Shown: positions 1-9,411, counted from the first letter of the stretch. The stretch is DNA of 51,032 nucleotides from Basidiobolus meristosporus CBS 931.73 (GCA_002104905.1 MCFE01000636.1:1-51032), one strand, 5' to 3'. The notes: a model not told the origin generated them from the letters alone. Translations and numbers: made by a program.

Positions 1-2
1 AT

Positions 3-362
3 CTCAAGCAACAAGGTTACAATTTATCCAAGATTGTTAACATGAGATTTATCAACTATCACACTCTGGAGGTAGTACTTGACAAAAGTATTGCTAAAGA
101 ATTCTCTCAAAATGTCTCTGACCAGTTCTACTGGGAACCTACTGACCATGCCTTTAAAGAGTTTCCTGATTCTCCAGTTTACAAGACCTTCTCATTAGAG
201 GAATCTCTGCTCTCAAGATTCACTTCACTTATCAAAAACTCCCCTTCACCTGCTGTTACCTACTTCCTTAAAGATTATTATATCTCTCAAGCTTATTTAC
301 TTCACTCCCCCATGAACCTGAACTCCAGTGTACTCTGGGACACTGCCTTAACTTTAGCTTAG
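3..362 (+). CDS. 3' end of an unrecognised ORF, open at the left edge
   Basis: The frame is open from base 3 to a TAG at 360-362, with an internal Met at 42, so the true start lies outside the window. About 119 residues are visible, rich in aromatic and hydroxyl residues. I recognise no domain. The stop is followed 50 bp later by a 3' tail module (413-490) that recurs three more times nearby. This ORF could therefore be the C-terminus of a mobile element protein, for example a LINE-type element whose tail is shared with the SINE at 508-1030. That link is inference. A host gene fragment or a chance ORF is also possible. Confidence 0.3.
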   Translation, partial: LKQQGYNLSKIVNMRFINYHTLEVVLDKSIAKEFSQNVSDQFYWEPTDHAFKEFPDSPVYKTFSLEESLLSRFTSLIKNSPSPAVTYFLKDYYISQAYLLHSPMNLNSSVLWDTALTLA

Positions 363-412
363 ATTTATTCATATTCAACCTAGTGTTTACTTTGGGAATC
401 TTCTATTCCCAG

Positions 413-490
413 CTGGCTTCTTTATTTGTGGTTAGACTTGTCTGAAATCAAATAAAGATTTCACCTACCTTGGTGGCTTTCCCTCCCCTA
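413..490 (+). repeat. Tail module, copy 1
   Basis: The core reads GGCTTCTTTATTT, then a small hairpin (AGAC/GTCT stem extended by flanking pairs), then AAATAAAGATTTCACC, a six-base spacer, GGTG and a C-rich run. Copies lie at 961-1027, 2519-2580 and 3418-3480. It contains an AATAAA polyadenylation-type signal. It runs directly into CCCTAA repeats. I read it as the 3' terminus of a retroposon family. Confidence 0.7.
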
Positions 491-506
491 ACCCTAACCC
501 TAACCA
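485..506 (+). repeat. Short telomere-like CCCTAA tract
   Basis: About three tandem CCCTAA units (TTAGGG on the other strand, the usual fungal telomere repeat) follow tail copy 1 without a gap, and a further CCCTAACCC lies at about 530. Three units are too few to show a former telomere. They may be the tail repeat of the element or its preferred target. Confidence 0.5.
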
Positions 507-825
507 AGAACACTTAGCCTTGTGGTTATCCCTAACCCTTCCATACCCATGGTTGTGGGTTCAAATCCTGGATCCAACAAAATTTGATTAATAAATTGAT
601 GTGTGCTCATTGGGAGATGGCTTGATCAACCATTGGGCAAAGTAAGGGCTCTGATTGGCTGATATCCTTGAAATGCTAATTGGCCAGATTTGCCTAGTAA
701 ATTTGGCCAGTGATTGCCCAGAAATTCATCTCAGTTCCCCCAGTCTACTGCCATTCCGGCCACAATTCAGCTACCGCAAACCAGTATAACTTAGCTCAGA
801 TATATTCAGATTCTTACTTCTCAGG

Positions 826-944
826 CCTGGCTTTCCAGGAAACCTCTCTCAGACCTAGCTAACTAGGAAATATAGTACCACTCAGCTTCTCAACTCTCAG
901 ACCTGGCTTACCAGGAAGATATCTCTCAGACCTAGCTTTCTAGG
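826..944 (+). repeat. Four CCTGG/CCTAG mini-hairpins in the SINE body
   Basis: CCTGG-CTTT-CCAGG (826-839), CCTAG-CTAA-CTAGG (854-867), CCTGG-CTTA-CCAGG (902-915) and CCTAG-CTTT-CTAGG (931-944). Each has a five-base perfect stem and a four-base loop beginning CT, and most are preceded by CTCAGA. The G/A change in the left arm is matched by a C/T change in the right arm. Confidence 0.75.
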
Positions 945-960
945 AATAACTTCAGATTAA

Positions 961-1027
961 CTTGGCTTCTTTAGATACTTGTCATAAGTAAATAAAGATT
1001 TCACCACTTGGTGACTTTCCTCCCCCC
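961..1027 (+). repeat. Tail module, copy 2 (3' end of the SINE)
   Basis: CTTGGCTTCTTTA, then hairpin TACTT-GTCAT-AAGTA, then AAATAAAGATTTCACC, then ACTT, GGTGACTTTCC and a C run. The stem-1 sequence differs from the other copies but pairing is kept. Confidence 0.7.
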
Positions 1028-1162
1028 TACGTTTCTTCCACTTCTTCTTGGTAATCTTGACTACCAATCTGCCAACTGAGGTGCCAGAGTGTTGTTTTCT
1101 GTATCACCATCAGCAGCGCTTAATGTTTGCTTATAACCATTCCCCAAAGTAGCCTATGCATT

Positions 1163-1830
1163 TTATTACTGTGCAGCTGAAGACTGATGACTCCCGCTAG
1201 ACACAAGTAAATGTAGCAAGTGGGTATCCTTAAAACCTGTTGGGGAATGGTTACCATGCACTATAAAAGTGTGTTAGGGACTCATGTAAAACTAGCATGA
1301 TGAGAATTAAAAGCACTTTATTACCGCATGGCTAATGATTGTTGAGTCCTGCTAGACACAAGTAAACATAGCAAATGGGTATCATTAAAACCTGTTGGGG
1401 TATGGTTACCATGCACTATAAAAGTGTGTTAGGGACTCATGTAAGACTAGCATGATGAAAAATAAAAGCACTTTATTACTGCGTGGCTAATGATTGATGA
1501 CTCCTGCTAGATGCAAGTAAACGTAGCAAGTAGGTATCATTAAAACCTGTTGGGGTATGGTTACTGCGCACTATAAAAGTGCGTTATGGATTCATGCAAA
1601 ACTAGCATGGTGAAAAATAAAAGCATTTCAGTACCGTGCAGCTGATGACAGATGGCTCCTGCTAGACACAAGTAAGCATAGCAAGTGGGCATCCTTAAAA
1701 CCTGTTGGGGTATGGGAACTGTGTACTTTGGAAGTGCATTACAAACTAATGAAAACTAGCATGATGAAAAATAAAAGCACTTTTGTACTGCATGGCTAAG
1801 TTTTTACAATTCCTGCAGGATACATGTGCA
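1163..1830 (+). repeat. 155-bp tandem satellite, about four units
   Basis: The landmark CCTGTTGGGG occurs at 1236, 1391, 1546 and 1701, an exact 155-bp period three times over. Other shared landmarks are CTGCTAGACACAAGTAA, CACTATAAAAGTG and ACTAGCATGATGAAAA. Units diverge by scattered substitutions, and the last unit decays after about 1800. Each of the first three units carries a TATAAAA inside a short palindrome (CACT/AGTG; CGCAC/GTGCG in unit 3). No ORF runs through the array. The short minus-strand ORF at 1746-1952 looks accidental. Confidence 0.9.
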
Positions 1831-2518
1831 CATGGAACACATGTAGTAGTTGCAATGGTGTAAACAAAGTTTCTATTATAGTTATAAAATGTATTGAACT
1901 TGGGATACACTTTAAATTTGGTAAAAGCAATTGGGTTAGAGAAAATTTGCATTGGCCATGAATTCTTTTATCATATTAGGGGCATGCAATTTATGGTGCC
2001 CAAAACTTATTAAAATATGAGATTCTGGCCAGATTGGGATGATTTCCATAAATTATTATTTATAGCATTAAAAGTAACATTTTATTAAATAAATAGTCAT
2101 CAAGACCTATACAGAGCATAGAGAATGTGTAGGGAGACAAATATTGGCCCAGACATGCCCACTATATGACCAGACAATGTGCCAACTGTAGGGTAAAAAT
2201 ATTTATGGCTAGGGTGATAAGGGTTAGGAGGAGGTATTGTTACCCTAAGGGACCAGAACCAAGAATAAGAGAAAAGTCACCCTAAGGGAATTTATAGAGT
2301 ATAGGAGCAGTATGGGGGATTGCATCCCCAAACCCCCTGCTCTTCTAACCTTTTCCTAGCCCTTACTATAACACCTACACCCTAACCCAAGAAATACTAC
2401 AGTGAACAAGCAGTTTTGCTACATTCTCCTTTAGACTTTGATATTAAGGATATTTGGGATACAGCAAAGTCCAAGTTTATCTTGTAGGCTTACTGCATCT
2501 CAAATATTCATATTCAAA
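1831..2518. other. AT-rich spacer between satellite and tail copy 3
   Basis: No gene is recognised. The motif CACCCTAAGGG or TACCCTAAGGG occurs twice (about 2240 and 2280). Near 2314-2340 there is a GGGGGATT/ATCCCC palindromic stretch. The segment is probably repeat-derived, but its boundaries cannot be set from one copy. Confidence 0.4.
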
Positions 2519-2580
2519 CTTGGCTTCTTTATTTATGATATAAATAAAGATTTCACCCTGTGGTGATTATCACCCCCCCT
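2519..2580 (+). repeat. Tail module, copy 3
   Basis: TGGCTTCTT, then a nine-base perfect hairpin TTTATTTAT-GAT-ATAAATAAA that overlaps the AATAAA, then GATTTCACC-CTGT-GGTGATTATC and a run of seven C. The upstream TTCATATTCAA matches the sequence before copy 1, so copies 1 and 3 share more than the tail. Confidence 0.7.
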
Positions 2581-3417
2581 CCAGCTTTCCATTGCAAAGA
2601 CAGTACCTTTGGGTTGTACCATCAAGTTGGACAACTGCACTCTACCTGCTTAAGTTTCTGCTACATATCTTGGCTTTCCTTTCCTTCCTACTGGACTAGA
2701 CTCTGGAGCACACCTGAAGAAGAGAATTACCCTGGCAAGAGAAGCACTCTACAAGCTACTGGCTGTAACTCCTCCTACAACTTCAGCTCCCAGCTGCCTC
2801 CTTCTACTCAAGCAGTTTGTCTTCCCTGTCCTGGAATTTGGCTTACCACTTCTCTCTCTTACTTCTAGAGACCGCATTAAACTTGACAAGTTTGCAGTCT
2901 GGTGCAATACATCCCTGGTGCCTCATCTGACCTGAATGCCCCTACAGACATGCTATTCTTGGTGCTTTTAGGTTTATGGCCTACAAGATCAGACTACTCT
3001 ACCTTAGAACAAGATTATATCTCAGACTTCACCACTGCAACAACCCACTGATCAGGACCTGGAAGAGAACACCCCACACTACACCTGGCTCCTGCTGGAG
3101 AACTATACTTGGAGATCCTGAAGTCAAGAAGTTTGCTCAATAGATTCTGCAGTCAGATAAACCCAAGCTGGCCTACATGAAGTACTTGACAGACATTTGG
3201 CAGCAATATCTGAAGCAGCAAACTCCCTTTATGATGAATATCAATCCTTATCATATTCCCCTCATTAATGTTGTTCACAAATTATTCTTACCCCTCTTGC
3301 TACCCCTCTTCCCACTCAACAGTGTCTTGATCACTGAAGAGCTATCATCACTTCTTGTTAACCTACCTGCATATTCCCCTCAGCTACACACTCTTGTATC
3401 AAAGCTACAACAGTAGT
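2581..3417 (+). other. Decayed repeat body before tail copy 4
   Basis: This stretch contains short open frames (to 2868 and 3177-3416) with no recognisable domain. The second is hydrophobic, rich in Leu and Pro, and its stop falls just before tail copy 4, as the left-edge ORF stops shortly before copy 1. It may be an eroded coding end of the same element family. I would not annotate a protein here. Confidence 0.3.
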
Positions 3418-3480
3418 GCTGGCTTCTTTGTTTCAACTGAAATAAAGATTTCACCTGTTGGTGACTGTCTCCCCCCCCTT
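3418..3480 (+). repeat. Tail module, copy 4
   Basis: TGGCTTCTTTG, then hairpin TTTC-AACT-GAAA, then AATAAAGATTTCACC-TGTT-GGTGACTG and a run of eight C followed by TTAACCCTA. Layout matches copies 1-3 with a fourth stem-1 sequence. Confidence 0.7.
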
Positions 3481-4607
3481 AACCCTAGGTATTTTCAATG
3501 ACTAAGATTCTGGATACTTGACAGGCTTATTCTTGTGTTTCAGATATAAGAATCTGAAAGTTGCATTGCTTTGTGATATTTCTTACCAGCAATATGTGCA
3601 TATGAGCTTTAGATTAGATTTATGCTATTTGCAATTGGCTAACATCAACTTAACTTAGGGTTAGGTCCAAAACTTGCCAATAGAGTATAAATAATATAGA
3701 GTATTGTAACTATTAACTTTAGCTTGATTACTGAATGAGAGATAAACCTAGTCTCATCGATATTAATGTTTCACTAATGATGGTTCTAAGGAGACTAGAG
3801 AATATCCGCTACGCCATCAAGAGATTTTTACAAGCATGTTTTCAACCCATATCTGTCTTTCTACTCTTAAAGCCTGTGATAGATGCCGTATATTGAGCAG
3901 GAGTCATCACTGCATTTTCATTGTTGACTCTTATAGACAATGTATGCTAGAATAGTCACAACTTGCTTGGCTCTCTGCCTCTCAAAATATTTAATGCCAG
4001 TTCTTTATGCCGCATGTAAGATCACAGTGCTGTTGTAGTAAACACCTGTATTCAGATACTGTAGATTGAGCAAATAATGAGTGACCAAGTGTACTTGAAT
4101 CTCATTTTTAAATCTAAGGGGATTGTCAAAGCGCTATGCCTACAGGAATCAACTGCAAAGAGGCATTGTATAGCCTCAGGAGATTTCCAAGCATACGTTG
4201 CAATCGCAGGTGGATAACGGAGGATAATAATCGATCAACATCTTTGAGTGCGTTATGGTTTAATTTTCCTATTTCACATAATACTTTCATCAGGCTCAAG
4301 CAAGCGACATGCATAACTATTTTTGAAAGGAGTAGTCCTAGACGATGAGCTCCTGCATTATTGTCCATTGTGTACGATGACTTGGGTTTGCAACCCCCCA
4401 CATTTTCCCATTTGAATCGCCATTACCCTATGCAAATACCATTGAAATGCTGATACCTCAGAAATTGTATTAAAAGGCTAGCCTATGTACCACAACTACT
4501 GACATCTATGATTTCTTCGTCAGCTTCTGGCCCGTTCTCTTTAGTTGGTCTTTTGTCTCACTAATTCAAAACTCATCTTGATCCCCAATACCTGAATAGA
4601 ATATCAA
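3481..4607. other. Intergenic, upstream of the GPI protein gene
   Basis: No convincing gene is present. Overlapping short ORFs on both strands (4126-4401) have no recognisable content. The last 100 bp, with T/C-rich runs and a TATTAAAAGG at about 4468, probably belong to the promoter and leader of the next gene. Confidence 0.5.
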
Positions 4608-5129
4608 ATGTCGAGATATTCAGGATATCTTCTTTCGTTTCTAATGATTGCGACCTTTGTCTCAATCGTTCGTTCTGTTCAAATTTTGGACATTGCCGAG
4701 TGCCGTACATGTTTTGCCGCATTAGCACCTGGATGTAAAGAGAAGATGTCAAGTGCAGACTCAAGCTCCAGTGCTGGGGCAGTTGCAATGAAAGATTGCA
4801 TGTGTACAAAGCAATACTTTAGCTCCTTCACTGCTTGCGGCACATGCTCCGCCAAATCGATGAATTCGAACGCTGTGCCTGATCAGGCTGCCTTAGATGG
4901 CTTAAAGCAATCTTGCACGACAGTCGGGCTAAACGTCGAACAGAATGCCCTGGTCTCCTCCGGGACATCATCAAGTAGTGGTGCCCCCTCCCCGAGCTCT
5001 TCCGTTGTCGGCAATGGCCCAAATATTGGTAATTCCAACAATGGACGAAGCGAGGGTAACTCGAACTTTTCCAAGTACCAGCAGCTGCTCGTGATGCTCT
5101 CATCCATGTTAATAGTATACTTCTATTGA
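4608..5129 (+). CDS. Small secreted 8-Cys protein, probably GPI-anchored
   Basis: A 173-residue, single-exon protein. Residues 1-24 form a hydrophobic signal peptide. The mature N-terminal half holds eight cysteines in a CX2C, C, CXC, CX2C, C arrangement between about residues 32 and 104. That count and the CXC pair recall fungal eight-Cys extracellular domains such as CFEM, but the spacing is not a clean CFEM match. A Ser/Gly/Asn-rich linker follows (about 115-155), then a hydrophobic tail ending the protein, typical of GPI attachment. It is expected at the plasma membrane or cell wall. CFEM-type proteins bind haem or act in adhesion, but I do not claim that here. Long antisense frames over this gene are shadows. 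Confidence 0.75.
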   Translation: MSRYSGYLLSFLMIATFVSIVRSVQILDIAECRTCFAALAPGCKEKMSSADSSSSAGAVAMKDCMCTKQYFSSFTACGTCSAKSMNSNAVPDQAALDGLKQSCTTVGLNVEQNALVSSGTSSSSGAPSPSSSVVGNGPNIGNSNNGRSEGNSNFSKYQQLLVMLSSMLIVYFY

Positions 5130-6524
5130 GCTCTCAATTCTAGTATTCCTATTTATTCGAGCGCCATGAATTGTACAATCAAACTAAACACAATAATCTT
5201 TATAATGATTTGCGAATATTTCTACAAAGGCACCACTATGATGCCATTATGTCAAATAAACAATGACCCGACTCTGCAAAATCGCCCCCAAAGTTTTTGA
5301 TAGCGGCAGCATGCACTGAATGCAGGCAGCATTACGAAAATGGATGTGAGTTCTGGATATTTGGTCACTGTATTTTTAGCGCTTCAGTGCCAATTCTAGC
5401 TGCCCTTGTACAAATACACGATTGAAAGAAAATCTCGGTATCAAGAAATACTCATATTTGGAATATCGCCAGATCTGATATTCACCAACAAATCGCGATT
5501 CATCGTATGAGAGATTAGGCATATAGCGCAAGTCACCTGGGGGCTAGGGTTAGTAATCCTAGTCCCTTATTCCTTGCCACCAAAACAGACGGGTCCTTTA
5601 GAAATCATGGAGGAATCATCTAGGGCACTGAGCACACATGAACAACGATCCCTGCATTGGATGAGAGACTCATCCTCGGTACTCGGGAACCAGCCTAATA
5701 TGACATAAAAGCCTGGTGAAGGCACCCTCAACCGTACACGAGATAGAAGAACAAGGCCGAAGGATGATTGCTAAATATATTCATAGTAACTAGATCTGGT
5801 AACACTGATCCAAAGCTTAATCTATTAGTTAATAAATAACCAATTATACATGGAACCGATGTTTGGAATGCAATAGCCCAGTATGTACCACAGTCTTCAA
5901 TCCCCTTTGATCGGGCTATTCCTATTTTATATGTATTACAGAATGTGACCCTTGCGCTCGTGGAAAAGGCTCACTTTGATATGAGCTGCGTCTAACCACC
6001 TGTAGTTGATTAACGATCTCTCAAGGAATCTTCGGGCTTTCACCTGGGAAGAGATACCAGCCAGTAATAGCGGCGCTTCAGAAACGGACCAATGGTGGTA
6101 TATGTCTGTGTGTTATGTGCGAGATCAGCGATGCACTGTTTATTATTAGCCTTTCGCCCGGTCTTCGCTTGTGTTCTGAGAATCACTTATCGGCAAAAAC
6201 GTGGCCAATACGGCACCATGGTTGAAAGTGTCCGACTAGGAGACAGTCCAAATAGCTAAGAATAACACCTGGATAAGGTAAATTACCTACGTGGGGCCTA
6301 GTCTCGGCTGTGGTTGGTGACATGATTGGTCCTGATCGCGAAACACAGTAGAATTGAGTGGCGGATTCAAAAGGAGCCAATGTTTGTATCAAATACTAGA
6401 ATTGTTTGCGGGATATTGGTTTTTTCACCACACTGATAGTCTAAAAAAGACTGTTAAGTATTCTGCAGCTGCACTCTGGATCCCGTTTTCGAAAGACCAG
6501 CAGACTTGACGACAACGAGGAACA
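5130..6524. other. Intergenic, about 1.4 kb
   Basis: No gene, tRNA or repeat is recognised. The short minus-strand ORF at 6183-6392 has no protein-like features. The right end is the promoter of the PL14-like gene. Confidence 0.5.
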
Positions 6525-6532
6525 TATATATA
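6525..6532 (+). promoter_or_regulatory. TATA box of the PL14-like gene
   Basis: TATATATA lies 46 bp before the ATG at 6571. An in-frame alternative start at 6538 would fall immediately after the box, so 6571 is preferred. Confidence 0.6.
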
Positions 6533-6570
6533 GACGCTTGATACTCAGATCTTGCCATACCTTAGCCAAC

Positions 6571-7434
6571 ATGAGGATAATTTCATACACCGCTACGACA
6601 CTGGTTATAGCAACACTTCTCTTGTTAAGCGAAGCACGCAACGCAAGACAAGATGGAATGACTTTGACCTGGAAGATGGATCCTGGCAACCGGAGCACTT
6701 GGGATCTTTATGACCACCCTCCTAATCTCAAACGGCTTAGTGTTGTCCAAAACCCCTTGTCTACAGGCTCAGAACAGGTATTCAAGGTGGAATACCCTAG
6801 AGGAAGCTACTCTCCGGCAGGCTCTCATGATTCTGGTGGCGTTCACTTTTACACAAAACCGTTTGGCCACCGAATGTTCAAAAAGGCCATGTTGTCCTAC
6901 GATATTGGTTTCCCTTATGATTTCATCTGGGTAGAAGGTGGAAAACTCCCAGGAGTCTTTGCTGGCGACCCATCACATGGATGCTCGGGTGGTAGGGAGT
7001 CTAACGGAATTAACTGTTTCTCTACAAGGCTGATGTGGAGAGCAAATGGAGTTGGTGAGGTGTACGACTATCTGCCAAGGCAGGAAAATGGCTTCTGTAG
7101 CCAAGAACATGTCGTATGCAACGAAGCATACGGTACCTCTCTCGGGCGCGATTTTAAGTTTGGACGAGGTTGGAATCAAGTCCAGTTATTCGTTCAAGTC
7201 AATGATCCGGATCAAAACAATGGTATTGTGGAATTGTACCTGAACAACACACTTGTGTATAAATCAGACACCCTACGCTACAGAAACACTGATGACCTGG
7301 GAGTCAGCTACTTCATGTTTAGCTCTTTCTTCGGTGGCTCTGAGCCAAGATTCGCTACACCAGTCAATACCCAGACGTACTTTAGAAATATTCAACTCAG
7401 CGTCGGCGAGGAGATAAAGCATGAACACTGGTAG
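6571..7434 (+). CDS. Secreted polysaccharide lyase family 14-like protein
   Basis: A 287-residue, intronless protein with a signal peptide (about 1-21, hydrophobic core followed by SEA). The central block has the family pattern: an FPYDFIWVEGGKLPG stretch, then a Gly/Ser/Cys-rich loop (CSGGRE), CFSTRLMWR, and GEVYDYLP, consistent with the beta-jelly-roll lyase fold of PL14. Later segments (GRGWNQVQLFVQVND, IVELYLNN, YFMFSSFFGG) are beta strands typical of this fold. PL14 enzymes cleave uronate-containing polysaccharides such as alginate or glucuronan by beta-elimination. The substrate here cannot be read from sequence. No GPI tail is present, so it is probably released. The next gene converges on it with a 370-bp gap. 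Confidence 0.75.
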   Translation: MRIISYTATTLVIATLLLLSEARNARQDGMTLTWKMDPGNRSTWDLYDHPPNLKRLSVVQNPLSTGSEQVFKVEYPRGSYSPAGSHDSGGVHFYTKPFGHRMFKKAMLSYDIGFPYDFIWVEGGKLPGVFAGDPSHGCSGGRESNGINCFSTRLMWRANGVGEVYDYLPRQENGFCSQEHVVCNEAYGTSLGRDFKFGRGWNQVQLFVQVNDPDQNNGIVELYLNNTLVYKSDTLRYRNTDDLGVSYFMFSSFFGGSEPRFATPVNTQTYFRNIQLSVGEEIKHEHW

Positions 7435-7804
7435 GTGTTCATACAACGACCAATGAATAAAGTCACCAGTCCCCATGATCCTATCACAGGAATCGCCCTT
7501 TTTCTTCCGAACACTCACAACATGGGTACTTAATGGCCATTGGTAACAGAAATGTGCCCTGTCACCAAATGCGCTTCACCCTTTCTCATACTATTATCCA
7601 GACATGGTGCCAATATCCTTGATACCAGTATGGCTTTCACGATAATAGTTAATGCTGGCTGATTTCTGCGTTGATATCAGGCGATTAGTTCTAAAATTAC
7701 TCTATTTACTCGTGCACTTCGATCAAGAGATACTAAGGGGAACTAAGTTGACCGACCATTCATATTGATTGATAATAACGACCCATGGCTAGAGATGGTA
7801 TAAA
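7435..7804. other. Intergenic between convergent genes
   Basis: Shared 3' flank of the PL14-like and GH72 genes. Nothing else is seen. Confidence 0.5.
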
Positions 7805-9411
7805 TTACAAATTAGCGAAGGATACAGCTGACAGAGCCAAAAGGGTTAAGACCGACATGGTCGACAAAGAACCCGCACCATTTCCTTGGTGCAGCTGCTT
7901 CCTTGGTTCTTTAGTAGACTTGCCGATACTCGAAGATGAGACGTCAGTGGTGGAGGATGTGTTGTCACTATCCTTAATGGGGGTTGGGGCGGCCTTGGTG
8001 GGAGTTACCACAGCCCCAAATCCATCAAAACTACATGAGGTGTCTTTTTCCCCGTTCTTGGTGTAATACTCGTTAAACATATATGATAAGCGTTGCTCTG
8101 GCTCGCAACCGGAGTACATTCCGTAGACGCCTGTCTCTCCATTGTCTATGATTTCCGTGCAGGACGCTTCATTACACAGGTACGCGAAGAGTTTCTCCAT
8201 ATCAGGAGTGTTGCCGGTAGCGTTTGTGAACACGCATTTAAGTGAATCGACCATGGAGCTACACAACTTCTCGGATGGTGTAGATGGAATCTTACTATTA
8301 GCCAACCAAGTAGAGCTGATTGAGGGGCATTGGCTAGGTACTCGACTTGGCATATAGCTCGACAGCTTGGTAGTTTGTAAGCGTACTTTGGACATCTCGT
8401 TTTTCAGGTTTTCGTAACACGGTCTTTTGGTTACTCCACCATCAGCCTCAATTTTAACTAAACCATAATTATTGGGCTCCTGAGTGTATTCGTAAACAAT
8501 ACCTCCCGAGAAAGTATCCTTCATATCTGGACCGAAGATAGACGCCACTTGATGGAAACTACGGACACCATTGGTATTGCAGCCAAATTCGCTCAAAAAG
8601 ACAGGCACGCTGTAAGTAGAGAATTGCTCAGTTCGGGCGGCGTATTGAGAACTCTGGAAAGTGGCCTCATCCCCGCACCACGAGTAAATGTTATAGCCAT
8701 AGAAGTCAACCTAGAAAAGATAATAAGCCTACTACTCAAGCACACAAAATAGTCGGATTTAGTACTTACTCGTTCGTCAGCGTCTCCACAGTTGAAGTAA
8801 TCGGCACAATCTACCCTGGTAACTGCTGCATCGTTAGTGGAGTAGCCAACTGGAATCTGTCTCTTCTTGGTCTTGACGTATTTCTTCACATCACGGATAG
8901 ATGCTTTGACAAAAGGTGCGGCTTTTGTTGCGTTGACATTGTTCACAACCTCATTACCAGCAAAGAATCCAATCACATTGGGATAGTCCGAGAAGGCGTC
9001 AATGGTCTTTTTATAATTATCCAGCAACACTATATCGTAGCTAGGATCGGCACGGTTAATGGAGTATGAAGGACTAGAGATGTCCAAGACCAAGTAAATT
9101 CCTGCTGCCGCCAAGGCTTTCATGCATGCATCATGGTTCAAAGTATTGTCGACTTGATAAACTCTGATGGTATTCAAGCCTAGATCCTGAAAGTAAGCGA
9201 TATCACGGGTACATGTTTGAATATTCGCAAGAGGGTCTTTGTTGGCACCAGTTTGACCACTAGGTTGATAAGCTACGCCCTTGATATAGAATTGATCACC
9301 GGTGACTGAATCGAAGAACTTGCTGCCTTTGATGATGAGTGGATTGATGGCAGACGCATGCGAGGCACACAAGACTAAGGAGATGGAAGACAAAACAGCG
9401 GATAGCTTCAT
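7805..9411 (-). CDS. GH72 1,3-beta-glucanosyltransferase (Gas/Gel type, CBM43, GPI)
   Basis: Two exons (9411-8770, 8710-7805) and a 59-bp GT-AG intron (8769-8711) give 515 residues. It has a signal peptide (1-21), a GH72 catalytic domain (about 22-330), a Cys-rich CBM43/X8 domain (about 342-442), a Ser/Thr-rich linker and a hydrophobic GPI tail. The acid/base is E154 in GFFAGNEVVN. The nucleophile is E255 in FLSEFGCN, which is encoded just downstream of the intron. Such enzymes cut and re-ligate beta-1,3-glucan chains at the outer plasma membrane and elongate wall glucan. The start at 9411 is chosen because the TATA box lies at 9462-9454, so the upstream in-frame ATG at 9483 would be untranscribed. 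Length and domain order fit yeast Gas1 and the Gel proteins with CBM43. Confidence 0.95.

Larger units (their letters stand above)
508..1030 (+). mobile_element. Probable tRNA-derived SINE
   Basis: The head has a pol III A-box-like sequence at 515-525 (TAGCCTTGTGG) and a perfect B-box-like GGTTCAAATCC at 558-568. The 33-bp spacing is close to that of a tRNA gene. No complete cloverleaf is apparent, so this is not a functional tRNA. The body (about 570-960) is unrelated to tRNA and carries four short hairpins at 826-944. The 3' end is tail copy 2 (961-1027). Head, body and tail in this order and about 525 bp total length fit a tRNA-derived SINE. I saw no second full copy in the window, so the exact ends are uncertain. 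Confidence 0.6.

Noticed and set aside
553-570. tRNA gene at the B box
   Set aside because: A and B boxes are present, but acceptor and anticodon stems do not form a cloverleaf; the context is a SINE.
1163-1830. CRISPR array
   Set aside because: The repeats are whole 155-bp units in tandem without unique spacers, in a eukaryotic genome.
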